Assembly: GCF_002269255.1 (NCBI RefSeq) | Contig: NZ_CP022825.1 | Span: 1-64,000, forward strand | From: Klebsiella quasivariicola | GTDB lineage: Bacteria; Pseudomonadota; Gammaproteobacteria; Enterobacterales; Enterobacteriaceae | Direction: 5' to 3' | DNA: 64,000 bases | Part shown: positions 34,684 through 43,372 of the stretch, piece after piece | How the letters are laid out: the number at the start of each line of letters is the position of its first letter | Numbering within the stretch: the first letter of the stretch is position 1 | Notes under the pieces: generated by a model | Told to the model about the DNA's origin: nothing | What the model saw: the letters and a program-made list of their open reading frames with translations, nothing else | Databases searched by the model: none | Translations under genes and position numbers: made by a program

Positions 34684-35657
34684 TGTCGAATGAGAAAAGA
34701 AAAACCATCGGCAGACAGTTAAATACCCAGGCGTCAATGGTCGAGATGACTGACACCGATAGAAGCCAGGTATTTACCTTAAAAACCGGCAGGAAGGTAA
34801 CGTTCAGGTTTGTTCGGATACCTGCAGCTGACGTTGAAAGTATGACCTTCGTAAACCAGGAGAACAATGGACGAGATCAACTTGCTCTAACCAGGGAGTC
34901 TCTGAAATCCATTATCCAGACGATTAAGTTTCAGCAGTTCTTCCCCTGTATTGGTATTAAGCAAGGTGAAAAGATTGAGATACTGGATGGTTCAAGACGG
35001 CGAGCCTCAGCGATTTATATCCGCACAGGCCTTGATGTCATGGTTACCGATGAACATTTATCAGCTGATGAAGCTCGCCAACTGGCTAAAGATATCCAGA
35101 CAGCTAAAGAACATAATCTTCGGGAAATCGGCCTGAGACTGATAGCTCTTAAAGAGTCCGGATTCAATCAAAAGGAAATTGCTGAACTGGAGGGGTTATC
35201 TCAGGCTAAGGTCACCAGGGCGCTGCAGGCGGCGGCAGTACCGCAAGACTTGATTGCTCTGTTCCCGGTTCAGTCGGAGTTGTCATTTAGTGACTATAAA
35301 ATTCTTTTAGAAGTTAACGAAAAACTCAGTGAAAAGGGCTTAACGCCTGAAGAACTCATTCAGTCTGTCTCAGATCGGCATAATGCAATTTTAAGTGATT
35401 GCGAGCGACCAGAAGACGAACAGAAAGCCAGTATACTGAAGCTGATTTCTCAGGCATCTCAGGCATTGATAGCGCCACCTCCTAAGGAAAAGTCAGTGAT
35501 TTCCCCACTCTGGACCTTTGAAGAAAAGGACAAGTTCGCGCGCAAGCGTGTGAAAGGGCGCACGCTGACTTATGAGTTTAGCCGTATGTCAAAAGTGGTT
35601 CAGGATGAACTGGACAAGGCTATCAATGAGGTCCTTGAAAGAAATTTGAGTCAATAA
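34683..35657 (+). CDS. parB: P1-type centromere-binding protein ParB
   Basis: A 324-residue ParB of the P1/P7 class: KKPTIGR-like N-terminus (RKTIGRQLNTQ), ILDGSRRRASA, the helix-turn-helix FNQKEIAELEGLSQAKVTRALQAA, FPVQSELSFSDYK, and a C-terminal dimer domain (FARKRVKGRTLTYEFSRMSK). The ATG at 34683 overlaps the parA stop and follows a GGAGG site. It binds the A-box and B-box motifs of parS just downstream. Confidence 0.95.
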   Translation: MSNEKRKTIGRQLNTQASMVEMTDTDRSQVFTLKTGRKVTFRFVRIPAADVESMTFVNQENNGRDQLALTRESLKSIIQTIKFQQFFPCIGIKQGEKIEILDGSRRRASAIYIRTGLDVMVTDEHLSADEARQLAKDIQTAKEHNLREIGLRLIALKESGFNQKEIAELEGLSQAKVTRALQAAAVPQDLIALFPVQSELSFSDYKILLEVNEKLSEKGLTPEELIQSVSDRHNAILSDCERPEDEQKASILKLISQASQALIAPPPKEKSVISPLWTFEEKDKFARKRVKGRTLTYEFSRMSKVVQDELDKAINEVLERNLSQ

Positions 35658-35735
35658 TTTCGCCATGGCGATTTCACATCTAACTTATTGTAATTAATAA
35701 GTTTAGGTTGAGAATTTCAAGGTGAAATCGCCAAA
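35658..35735 (+). other. P1-type centromere parS
   Basis: Directly after parB: a B-box TCGCCA (35660-35665), an A-box ATTTCAC (35671-35677), an A/T-rich stretch that in P1 binds IHF, then ATTTCAA (35714-35720), GTGAAAT (35722-35728) and a second B-box TCGCCA (35728-35733). The order and spacing copy P1 parS. It lies between the convergent parB and umuC genes and ends just before the umuC stop. Confidence 0.88.
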
Positions 35736-35738
35736 GTT

Positions 35739-37010
35739 TTACGCCAGTTTCGCTTCAGGAATATCTGACCATCGTGTCGTATAAGCAGGAGAAAGCATCT
35801 CCCGTTTCATCTGCCATTCCGGGGCAATGCCCCGCCCCGCAAACCATACTTTACCCAGCCCTGAGTGGTTGATCCCGTCCAGAACCTTCATCAGCTCAGC
35901 ACTGTGAGGGCGTGGCGGGCGTTCGTCGAACAGTTGCAGCTGCGAAACGCCGGAGCCGGTGAAGTCATTCAGCATAACTCCGGCTTTGGCATACCGGTGC
36001 TCATCCCTCCAGATACGCTCCAGAGCCGTTGTGGCGGCTGCAATGATGTCCCTGGTGTCCTGAGTCGGGGTAAGCAGTTTTTCCGTGGCCACGTTGCCGT
36101 AGTACGGCTCTTTAGCGGCGAACGGGGACGTTTTGATGAAAACGGAAATATGCCGGCAATACTGGCGCTCTTTACGCAGCTTTTCAGAGGCCCGCTCTGC
36201 GTGCTGGCAGATAGCCTGGCGGAGCGACTCGAACTCAGTGATCTTCACGCCAAAACTGCGGCTGCACACAATTTGCTGTTTAGTCGAAGGGGCTTCCTCA
36301 AGCGAAAGGCAGCTTTCCCCGTTCAGTTCACGTACCGTTCGCTCAAGGACCACAGAAAAATTTTTGCGGATGAAGGCCGGGTTCGTCAGAGCCAGATCGA
36401 GTGCGGTCTTTATGCCCAGCACATTCAGCTTGCGTGCAATACGGTTACCCACCCCCCATATTTCTTCAACTGGCTGCAGTGAAAGCAGTTTCCGCGTTCT
36501 CTGCGGATTTCCCCTGGTCAGAGCGAGTACGCCACGAAACTGTTTCCACTCTTTTGAGGCCCACTGGGCTGATTTTGCGAGAGTTTTCGTTGGTCCGGCG
36601 CCCACGCCAATGGTCAGGCGGGTACAGTCATACACGTGCTGACGCAGCTGCCGGCCGAAGTCCTCAAGCCCCATACAGTGCTCCACGCCGGTCAGGTCGA
36701 GGAACATCTCATCAATGGAATACTGTTCCACCCTGGGGGCCAGTTCCTCCAGGCAGTTCATCACGCGCGCCGACATCGAGGCGTAAAGTTCATAATTACT
36801 TGAAAAAGAATATATTTTTTCCGGGTACCTTTCGTTTTTTATCTGAAACCACGGAGTTCCCATTTTGATCCAGGGCTTCGCCTCGGCACTGCGAGCGATT
36901 ACGTTCCCGTCGTTGTTGCTCAGGACGACTATCGGCTTTCCTTTCAAATCCGGGCGGAAAACACGTTCACAGCTGGCATAGAAGCTGTTCACATCGGCCA
37001 GGGCAAACAT
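35739..37010 (-). CDS. umuC: DNA polymerase V catalytic subunit UmuC-like
   Basis: A 423-residue Y-family polymerase. FALADVNSFYASCERVF holds the first metal-binding Asp (D6), and EQYSIDEMFLDL holds the D100-E101 pair. The helix-hairpin-helix region (VEEIWGVGNRIARKLNVLGI) and the little-finger domain follow. With cleaved UmuD it performs error-prone translesion synthesis. It overlaps the umuD stop by 1 bp (TGATG), so the two are translated together. Similar to plasmid ImpB/MucB/UmuC proteins. Confidence 0.95.
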   Translation of the reverse strand: MFALADVNSFYASCERVFRPDLKGKPIVVLSNNDGNVIARSAEAKPWIKMGTPWFQIKNERYPEKIYSFSSNYELYASMSARVMNCLEELAPRVEQYSIDEMFLDLTGVEHCMGLEDFGRQLRQHVYDCTRLTIGVGAGPTKTLAKSAQWASKEWKQFRGVLALTRGNPQRTRKLLSLQPVEEIWGVGNRIARKLNVLGIKTALDLALTNPAFIRKNFSVVLERTVRELNGESCLSLEEAPSTKQQIVCSRSFGVKITEFESLRQAICQHAERASEKLRKERQYCRHISVFIKTSPFAAKEPYYGNVATEKLLTPTQDTRDIIAAATTALERIWRDEHRYAKAGVMLNDFTGSGVSQLQLFDERPPRPHSAELMKVLDGINHSGLGKVWFAGRGIAPEWQMKREMLSPAYTTRWSDIPEAKLA

Positions 37011-37441
37011 CAGTACATCTCCCTCGGGCGGTGGATGATATGCGTGACGACGCCAAAGATATCCAGCTCGTCGGGATCAGGATAAATCGGCGACCAGGAG
37101 GCATTCATGGGCTGCAGCGTCAGTCGCGGCGTCAGCAGAAGCCGTTTCACCGTAAACTCCCCCTGTACGCTGGCGACAACGATATCGCCGTGCCGCGGCT
37201 TTTCAGCACTGTCCACAACCAGCAGATCGCCATTGTACAGACTGCCGTCGGCCATGCTGTCTCCGCTGGCACGCAGGTAGTACGTCGCGCTCGGATGCCG
37301 TATGCAGTAATCATGGAGATCCAGATCGGACTCGACATAGTCAGCAGCAGGGCTGGGAAAACCGCAGCTGGCCAGATCGGCAAACAATGGATGGGCCTGT
37401 GGCGGGAGTTCTTTCCCGGTGCTGAAAAGTTGTAGCTTCAT
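37010..37441 (-). CDS. umuD: UmuD-like self-cleaving mutagenesis protein
   Basis: 143 residues from MKLQLFSTG. It has the cleavage site Cys26-Gly27 (LASCGFPSPA), catalytic Ser62 (RASGDSMAD) and Lys99 (GEFTVKRLL) of the S24/LexA-UmuD peptidase family. RecA-stimulated self-cleavage activates UmuC. A GGAGGAAAG site lies before the ATG, and a LexA box lies 26 bp upstream. First gene of the umuDC operon. Confidence 0.95.
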   Translation of the reverse strand: MKLQLFSTGKELPPQAHPLFADLASCGFPSPAADYVESDLDLHDYCIRHPSATYYLRASGDSMADGSLYNGDLLVVDSAEKPRHGDIVVASVQGEFTVKRLLLTPRLTLQPMNASWSPIYPDPDELDIFGVVTHIIHRPREMY

Positions 37442-37466
37442 CTTTCCTCCTGACACTCTAATTTCA

Positions 37467-37482
37467 CTGGTTATACATACAG
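37467..37482 (-). promoter_or_regulatory. LexA (SOS) box upstream of umuDC
   Basis: On the minus strand CTGT-ATGTATAA-CCAG, one base from the CTGT-N8-ACAG consensus and flanked by TA-rich sequence as usual. It lies 26 bp before the umuD start, so umuDC should be DNA-damage inducible. Confidence 0.8.
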
Positions 37483-37489
37483 TATATTT

Positions 37490-37673
37490 AACAGCATGAC
37501 GATAATCCAGATCGCATGCCTTAAGAACATTTTGAGTAAATAAAGGTGTTCAAAATGCTTAAATTAATCATTTTGATATTTTTATATTGCTCATATTGAG
37601 AAATATTACTTTGATTTTTTCATTTTGCTCGTATAATTGGTATCAAATTGAGTGTAATTAACGGAGCATATTG
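37490..37673 (+). promoter_or_regulatory. Presumed parC/stb centromere and promoter region
   Basis: An A/T-rich 180-bp stretch with repeated CATTTTG/ATTTTGAT-type words and TTGCTC copies (37559-37640), directly upstream of the actin-like stbA gene. In R1/R100-type systems the ParR/StbB-binding repeats and the operon promoter occupy this place. The exact iteron is not resolved. Confidence 0.5.
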
Positions 37674-38645
37674 ATGAATATTTACTGCGATGATGGTTCA
37701 ACTAATGTTAAGCTGGCATGGTTTGAAGGAGATGAGCTTCAGACCCGGGTTTCTGCGAACTCCTTCCGTCATGGCTGGAAAGTGGCGGAATTCAGTGCGG
37801 CAACGTTCAACTATCAGGTGGGTACGCTGAAATACACCTGGGACAGCGTCAGCCGGGATGCCATCCCGACAACAAACGTGGAATATCAGTACGGTGATCT
37901 CAACCTGCTGGCCGTGCATCATGCGCTGCTGAACAGCGGACTGGAGCCGCAGCCGGTGAGCCTGACCGTGACGCTGCCCCTGAGTGAGTATTACGACGGG
38001 GACTGCCAGCGGAACGAGGAGAACATACGACGCAAACGGGAAAACCTGATGCGTGAGCTGGTTCTGAATAAGGGCAGGGCATTTACCGTAACGGACGTGA
38101 AGGTGATGCCGGAATCACTACCGGCGGCGTTCTCCCGTCTCGCGGAGCTGAAGCCCGGCCCCGCGGAGACCACCCTGATTATCGATCTCGGTGGCACCAC
38201 GCTCGATGCCGGTGTGATTGTCGGCCAGTTTGATGATATCAGTGCGGTGCACGGTAATCCGTCTGTCGGCGTGTCACAGGTCACCCGCGCAGCTGCAGGC
38301 GCGCTGCGGGCGGCAGACAGCGAAACCAGCGCCCTCATCGCTGACACTATCATCCGCAACCGCAATGATCGTCAGTATCTGCAGCGTGTGATCAACGATG
38401 CCGGTAAAATCGACGAGGTTCGGAACAAAATAGCAGAGGCGATCACTTCCCTGGGGGCGCGTGTCACCAGTGAGCTGACGGCCTTCAGGAACGTTAACCG
38501 GGTATTCCTGGTCGGGGGAGGGGCTTCCCTCATAGAAGAAGCTATCCGTCAGGCCTGGCCTCTGGCTCCTGACCGTATCGAGGTTATCGGCGATCCGCAG
38601 ATGGCGCTGGCCAGGGAGATTGCCCTTTACAATAAAGAGGACTAA
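37674..38645 (+). CDS. stbA: Actin-like plasmid segregation protein StbA/ParM
   Basis: A 323-residue actin-fold ATPase: phosphate-1 loop IYCDDGSTNVKLAW, phosphate-2 motif TLIIDLGGTTLDAG, and adenosine-site VFLVGGGASLIEEAI. It forms filaments that push plasmid copies apart when capped by StbB-centromere complexes. A CGGAG site lies before ATG 37674; a TTG just before it is an unlikely start. It is followed 2 bp later by stbB. This is the second partition system in the window. Confidence 0.93.
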   Translation: MNIYCDDGSTNVKLAWFEGDELQTRVSANSFRHGWKVAEFSAATFNYQVGTLKYTWDSVSRDAIPTTNVEYQYGDLNLLAVHHALLNSGLEPQPVSLTVTLPLSEYYDGDCQRNEENIRRKRENLMRELVLNKGRAFTVTDVKVMPESLPAAFSRLAELKPGPAETTLIIDLGGTTLDAGVIVGQFDDISAVHGNPSVGVSQVTRAAAGALRAADSETSALIADTIIRNRNDRQYLQRVINDAGKIDEVRNKIAEAITSLGARVTSELTAFRNVNRVFLVGGGASLIEEAIRQAWPLAPDRIEVIGDPQMALAREIALYNKED

Positions 38646-38647
38646 AC

Positions 38648-39319
38648 GTGCCGGACGGCCAGTATTCTTTCTATCTGCACAGCGACGATCGCACCGACAT
38701 CGCGGCAATGGCAACCATCAGCACCATCTCACAGCCCCTGCGCGGTGAGTTCATCCGTACCGCCGCCACCGCCGGGGCGGTGGTATACCAGGTGGATGCC
38801 CGTTTACCGGCGCTGATCCCGGTGTTCTTTGCCGGGCAACTGAGCGCTGTCCGCCTTTGCGCCGTGATGGCCCTGGTCTCCGGAACCTGGTCCTCACTCA
38901 CCGGCCTTCCGGATGAGCCCGAAAATGGTGAGGCTGCTCTGCCTGTGTCACCGGAGACAGAATACCAGCGCCGGCGTTACACCCTGACGCTTCAGAATGG
39001 CCGGAGTGGGGAACGGGTGGAAAGTGTGCTGACGGAAGCGTCATCCCGTCTGCGTGGGGATCTGCTGAGAAACCTGATTATCACCGGTCTTGCCCTCCAC
39101 ACGACGGCGCCGGAACTGCCGCGCCTGCTGGCCAGTATGCCGGTACCGCCCACCTCGGTCAGTGAGCTGCAGGCACTGGTTCAGCAGATGGCCGGCACCG
39201 CTGACGTGAACAGGGCTGCAGCTGCAGTACCGGATACGCCGGCAGCATCTGCCGCGCCGGTGTCCGGGTCGGATACCCGGGAAATAAAGAAAAATATGCG
39301 GCGTGCATTCGGTGACTAA
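38648..39319 (+). CDS. stbB: StbB/ParR-like partition partner
   Basis: A 223-residue protein from a GTG 2 bp after stbA, in the place of the centromere-binding adaptor (ParR/StbB). The middle part (RYTLTLQNGRSGERVESVLTEASSRLRGDLLRNLIITGLAL) suits a DNA-binding helical domain. The C-terminus is Ala/Pro-rich and ends KKNMRRAFGD. It is longer than classical StbB (about 117 residues), and the identity rests mostly on gene order. Confidence 0.75.
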   Translation: MPDGQYSFYLHSDDRTDIAAMATISTISQPLRGEFIRTAATAGAVVYQVDARLPALIPVFFAGQLSAVRLCAVMALVSGTWSSLTGLPDEPENGEAALPVSPETEYQRRRYTLTLQNGRSGERVESVLTEASSRLRGDLLRNLIITGLALHTTAPELPRLLASMPVPPTSVSELQALVQQMAGTADVNRAAAAVPDTPAASAAPVSGSDTREIKKNMRRAFGD

Positions 39320-39380
39320 AATCAAAAACAGATCTTGTAATATACAGAATTAAATGGTTTTCATCCCCAGGGAGGTTCTC

Positions 39381-39611
39381 ATGTCACCAGGATTCAGAAA
39401 TGTGCTCCGTCTCGCCCGCATTCCCGTCGACAGCAGTGAACCGGTGCGCAGAAAATTTGGCAGCCGGCTGATTGGCATTGTGACGGTATGTCTGCTTCCG
39501 CTTCTGGTTTTCGACGTTCCGCAGTGGGTTTTCATTTTGTCGCAGGTCATCTGGGGGGCGGGCGTCTATATTGGCCTGTCCCTGGCCGGGGATAAATCCC
39601 TGAACCGCTGA
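39381..39611 (+). CDS. Small inner-membrane protein
   Basis: The start at 39381 has an AGGGAGG site 5 nt upstream. The 76-residue product has a basic N-terminus (PGFRNVLRLARIPV) and two hydrophobic segments (LIGIVTVCLLPLLVF, WVFILSQVIWGAGVYIGLSLAG), so probably two membrane passes. It follows stbB and may be in its operon. No family recognised. Confidence 0.55.
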   Translation: MSPGFRNVLRLARIPVDSSEPVRRKFGSRLIGIVTVCLLPLLVFDVPQWVFILSQVIWGAGVYIGLSLAGDKSLNR

Positions 39612-40047
39612 TATAAACTTTCCGGTTGTTCAAAAAAAGAACAGGCGTGGTGGCGTCTGTTCTCCCGCACTTCTCCGTCCTTTGCCTTCAGGTTATCCAC
39701 AATCTTAAGCCCCGGATTTGTGGACAGGTATGCAGGTAATTCCCCGTTCGCCTGGAGTTAACGCAAGCCTGCCGGACGCTGCCAGTGTCTCGCGTTCGGT
39801 CTGGTACGGGACGGGCGGTTTTTCCGCTCCGGCCCGGCGTCGTTGAGAGTGTACGCCAGTCCCTCGCCCTTTTAAGGAACGCCCTTCAAGCCGCTTTCGC
39901 GGCATATCCTTGCCGTCCAAAAGACGGACGGCTGCGGTATTCCACGGTCGGCCTGACCCGTGACCGGACGCGATGAACAGGCAGCGTGCGGCAGGGAACG
40001 GTATCGCGGTGATGCCTCCTGCCCCCTCAGACTACAGGAGTGCTGCC
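39612..40047. other. Non-coding start of the leading region
   Basis: No supportable gene. A DnaA box (TTATCCACA) lies at 39694-39702 and a GAACA...TGTTC hairpin at about 39641-39663 could act as a weak terminator for the stb operon. The rest is G/C-rich with several short frames that look accidental. Confidence 0.4.
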
Positions 40048-40749
40048 ATGTCCAGATTCATTCTCGGGAACTGTATTGATGTGATGCGCGGATTCCCCGA
40101 CCGTGCCGTGGACCTTATTGTGACCGATCCGCCTTACCTCGTCGGTTTTAAGGACCGTCAGGGCAGACAGATTGCCGGGGATGTGACGGACGAATGGCTG
40201 CAACCGGCCACGCTGGAGATGTACCGCGTCCTTAAAAAAGACGCACTGATGGTGAGCTTCTACGGCTGGAACCGTGTGGACCGCTTTATGGCCGCGTGGA
40301 AGGCGGCAGGATTCTATGCCGTGGGCCAGCTTGTGTTCACCAAAAACTATGCCTCCAACCGTCGTAACGCCAGGGCCCGACGCGGATTTGTGGACTACTG
40401 CCATGAAGGGGCTTATGTCCTTGCCAAAGGCCGCCCCGTGCCGCCCCTTAAACCGCTGCCGGATGTGCTGCCCTTCCCGTATACCGGTAATACCCTGCAT
40501 CCGACGCAGAAACCGGTGGAGGCGCTACAGCCGCTGATTGAGTCATTCAGCGCCCCGGGCGCGATTGTTCTCGACCCGTTTGCCGGAAGCTGTTCGACCT
40601 GCGTCGCTGCATACCGTGCCGGACGCCGCTATATCGGCATCGAAATGCTGGCGCAGTACCACCGGGCCGGAACCGAACGACTGGCCGCCATGCACCGGGC
40701 CGTCAATACCCCGGCGGCGAACGATGAATGGCTCCCGGAGGCCGCGTAA
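40048..40749 (+). CDS. Orphan DNA (adenine-type) methyltransferase
   Basis: 233 residues from MSRFILGNCIDVM. The motif order is IV then I: DLIVTDPPYLVGF near the N-terminus and AIVLDPFAGSCSTCVAA near the C-terminus, with HPTQKPVEALQPLI between. This is the beta-class N4/N6-type arrangement (N6_N4_Mtase family). No restriction enzyme is nearby. In conjugative leading regions such orphan methylases may protect incoming DNA. A frame open further upstream (39973) lacks a ribosome site. It overlaps the next gene by 1 bp. Confidence 0.85.
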   Translation: MSRFILGNCIDVMRGFPDRAVDLIVTDPPYLVGFKDRQGRQIAGDVTDEWLQPATLEMYRVLKKDALMVSFYGWNRVDRFMAAWKAAGFYAVGQLVFTKNYASNRRNARARRGFVDYCHEGAYVLAKGRPVPPLKPLPDVLPFPYTGNTLHPTQKPVEALQPLIESFSAPGAIVLDPFAGSCSTCVAAYRAGRRYIGIEMLAQYHRAGTERLAAMHRAVNTPAANDEWLPEAA

Positions 40750-40970
40750 TGAATTACGACGGACACGAAGCCCTTCGTCGCGATATGGCCGGGCTGGCGA
40801 ACAATCTTTGCGACCTGAAAACCACCCTGAAAGTGCTGGAAGACACGTACCACTACCGGTACGACGGACTGGCGGAACGGCTTGCCGGTATCAGTCTGCG
40901 ACGTCTCAGCGTCCTGATGGATGAGGCGTTCAATATCGCCCTGATGCTCGATGAAAGCTTTCTGGAGTGA
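40749..40970 (+). CDS. Hypothetical leading-region protein, 73 aa
   Basis: MNYDGHEALRRDMAGLANNL; helical and acidic. The start overlaps the methylase stop (TAATG), so it is translated with it. It occurs in this place in F-like leading regions as far as I recall. No function known. Confidence 0.6.
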   Translation: MNYDGHEALRRDMAGLANNLCDLKTTLKVLEDTYHYRYDGLAERLAGISLRRLSVLMDEAFNIALMLDESFLE

Positions 40971-40979
40971 GGAGAGAAC

Positions 40980-41399
40980 ATGTACGGAACCCGTGAAGAT
41001 CTTTGCAGGATGCTGAATGAGCAATATCCCGCAGAAACCCCGCTGAACCTGATTATCTGGACCCCGGCGGATATTGAAGCACTGGCTGACGGGATGGAAT
41101 ATTCCTTTTCAGAACAGGACGTAAGGGCAGTACTGGAACGCATGGACGCTATACCGGAAGAACAACGGCTTGAGTCGGGCGTGTCAGCCGGCCTGGTGAT
41201 GGCACTGATAGACCAGGTGAAAGAGAACGGGCAGAGGGTGACTGTGCCGGTTGACCTGCTTGAAACCCTGCTGATTACCGCCGAACAGGCATTGTGGGAC
41301 AGGGAATGGACCGCACGGGATCGCAATCAACCGGTGCCGGAAAGCGTCATGCGCCGCCTGGCGGATACAGCGAAAGTGCGCGTATTACTGAAAAGCTGA
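40980..41399 (+). CDS. DUF1380-like protein
   Basis: A 139-residue protein. MYGTREDLCRMLNEQYPAETPLNLIIWTPADIEALADGM is characteristic of the DUF1380 family of F-type leading regions. The C-terminal half holds VTVPVDLLETLLITAEQALWDREW, resembling a short helical interaction segment. A GGAGAG site lies just before the ATG. In operon with the methylase genes. Function unknown. Confidence 0.65.
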   Translation: MYGTREDLCRMLNEQYPAETPLNLIIWTPADIEALADGMEYSFSEQDVRAVLERMDAIPEEQRLESGVSAGLVMALIDQVKENGQRVTVPVDLLETLLITAEQALWDREWTARDRNQPVPESVMRRLADTAKVRVLLKS

Positions 41400-41452
41400 C
41401 AGCAGAACGCCCCGCCACGCTGCGGGGCGATATACCCCGGACAGAGACGATA

Positions 41453-42220
41453 ATGTTGAAAAATGAAACCCTTAACGCGCTTATTCTGCGTCACGGCGAC
41501 CGGATGCTGCGCCAGGCTGGCTGGCCCGACGCTGTTGATATGGTGCCCGTCGCCCCTGAAACCGTACCCGGCTGGCTTGCCGCCTGCGGCTCTCTCAGTG
41601 GCGTGGAAATCCTCACGCTTACGGAACAGCTTTGTCAGCCGCTGACGTATGGCCGGGCAGCGTTGTTGCTCGCCAGCGCCCGGCGGCTGGCGGGAACTCC
41701 GGCTCGTCTGCATCTCTTTCCGGTGCAGGCATATCCGCATCCGGAGCGGCTGGCTGACTGTCAGGTTATCCGCCTGCCTTACGCTCAGGAGTGGCTGACG
41801 GCGGCGGAATGTGACGATCTGCTGGCCTTCCTGAAAGCCTCCCTCACGCAGATATCGGAAATCGTCCACCGGGATACGAAGCGCATCGCCGCCGCGCTGA
41901 CGTCGTCCGTCAATCCCCGTCTGATGGACAGGCGGATCGGTGACTGGCGCTTGCTGGCCGTGGAGTATGATCATGATAACTGCCTGGACGAAGACGAAAC
42001 CGACAGGCTGGATCAGGTCCTTGATGCCATTCTTATTCGCGATGCGCGATTCTGCCCGGTCCTGCTCACCCTGGTTAACGAGCGGGAGGAAACTATCAGG
42101 AGCGCAGGGGTTATCGCTGATCAGCTGCGTTTTACGGACACGCCGGTCCGGCGCTGGTTTGATCGCCGGGTTTTAAGGGAAATGGTGAGAGAGGCCCGCG
42201 CCAGCAGAACTCAGGAGTGA
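41453..42220 (+). CDS. Hypothetical leading-region protein, 255 aa
   Basis: From MLKNETLNALILRHGDRMLRQAG; 53 bp after the DUF1380 gene. Soluble, Leu-rich and helical in the first half (AALLLASARRLAGTPARLHLFPVQAYPHP) and acidic later (EYDHDNCLDEDETDRLDQVLDAI). No motif recognised. An upstream extension to 41294 overlaps the previous gene and is less likely. Confidence 0.6.
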   Translation: MLKNETLNALILRHGDRMLRQAGWPDAVDMVPVAPETVPGWLAACGSLSGVEILTLTEQLCQPLTYGRAALLLASARRLAGTPARLHLFPVQAYPHPERLADCQVIRLPYAQEWLTAAECDDLLAFLKASLTQISEIVHRDTKRIAAALTSSVNPRLMDRRIGDWRLLAVEYDHDNCLDEDETDRLDQVLDAILIRDARFCPVLLTLVNEREETIRSAGVIADQLRFTDTPVRRWFDRRVLREMVREARASRTQE

Positions 42221-42385
42221 CAGCCCGGAGCGTCAGGGGAGGGGGACCCTCCCTTGTCAGCCTGCCGGCACAGGAGGAGTGGTGCGATAAGGATGTAGCC
42301 GTGCCGGCTCCGCGTCCACCCGGCCCGGTTTCCGGGCCTTTTGGGTGAACACAACCCTCTGTTATCGCCGTGCCGTGTGCTGGCT

Positions 42386-42683
42386 GTGCCGTGCCTTCAC
42401 TGTAGCCCGGCAGCCGCAGAGGCTGGAGTTCGCTGGCGCACCCATCTCCGGATAAGGAAGTCGCCGGCTTGCTGTTGCCGCCGGCTCCGCTTCACCCGGC
42501 CCCATCCCTCCGGTCTGTGGCCTTATTCCTGCGTCTGTCGCGTCGCGACATCTGCTTCCGCTTTTCTCCCTGTGGTCGAAAAACGGGGGGAGAAGCCCTG
42601 TATTCAACCTCCTGCATCGCGACGGGTAGTGCCGTGCCTTCACTTTAGCCCGGCTGCTGCAGATGCAAGGGTTCGCTGACGCC
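42386..42683 (+). repeat. Pair of 55-bp direct repeats
   Basis: TGCCGTGCCTTCACTGTAGC at 42386 and TGCCGTGCCTTCACTTTAGC at about 42629 each begin a roughly 55-bp related block (CCCGGC-GC-GCAGA-GC... TTCGCTG-CG). The copies are 243 bp apart inside a 680-bp gene-free stretch (42221-42899) upstream of klcA. I see no protein-coding gene there; it probably carries promoters or leading-strand signals. Confidence 0.6.
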
Positions 42684-42899
42684 GCCATCCTCGCCCGGTC
42701 GCAGTTTTTTTATGATGCTCGCCGTTCTTCCCGTCGTTTTCTCGCTCAGGTTTCGCTCGAAAACCGTCCAGACCCGCTTCGCGCTTTATCTGCGCTGCGG
42801 CCTCCGGTGTCGCCCCTGCATCTTCCGCTTTCCGCCGGGCTGACGTGTCGGCACGGCACAACCCGGTGCCGCAGTCCATGTGATTACGGAGGTTTTACC

Positions 42900-43328
42900 A
42901 TGCAGTATGTGACAACACGCCCCGTCCTGAATGTTGAAGAGTGTGACCGCCTGTCTTTTATGCCCTACCTGTTCGGCACGGATTTTATGCTCGCAGAATT
43001 GCAGGTGTATGCGCTGGCGAAACAATGGATGCCTGAATACAGCAGTGAGTTCTGGCACTTTATCCGGCTGCCAGAGGGCGGCGGTTACATGATGCCGGAT
43101 TGTGGCCGGGTTCATCTGTTCAACAGTGAAAACTGGTTTGATCGCATGGTCAGCGCCGACGCGGCGGGCATTATTCTGACCAGCCTGGCGATTAATCGCC
43201 GTCTGGCGGCCCATCATGACAGCTGTAACCCGGCACTGACTCGCCTTTATATGCTGCGTGATGCCCAGCTCTGGAATCACATTACCCTTCACCCGGAATG
43301 CAACGCCATTTACGCCGCGCTGGACTGA
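42900..43328 (+). CDS. klcA: Antirestriction protein KlcA/ArdB family
   Basis: A 142-residue ArdB-family protein: RLSFMPYLFGTDFMLAELQVYALAKQWMPEYSSEFWHF, then NSENWFDRMVSADAAGIILTSLAINR, the family core. ArdB/KlcA blocks type I restriction without mimicking DNA, helping plasmid DNA to establish. A GGAGGTTTT site precedes the ATG. A divergent second copy is at 57393-57923. Confidence 0.93.
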   Translation: MQYVTTRPVLNVEECDRLSFMPYLFGTDFMLAELQVYALAKQWMPEYSSEFWHFIRLPEGGGYMMPDCGRVHLFNSENWFDRMVSADAAGIILTSLAINRRLAAHHDSCNPALTRLYMLRDAQLWNHITLHPECNAIYAALD

Positions 43329-43372
43329 TTAACGACCGGGGCGGCCATGCCGCCCCGCAGGGAGACGAAAAA

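Noticed and set aside
36133..36642. Long plus-strand frames opposite umuC
   Set aside because: Shadows of the intact umuC gene, whose catalytic residues are all present.
39705..39976. Short frames between stb and the methylase gene
   Set aside because: No ribosome sites, frames on both strands of similar poor quality; the region is better read as non-coding.
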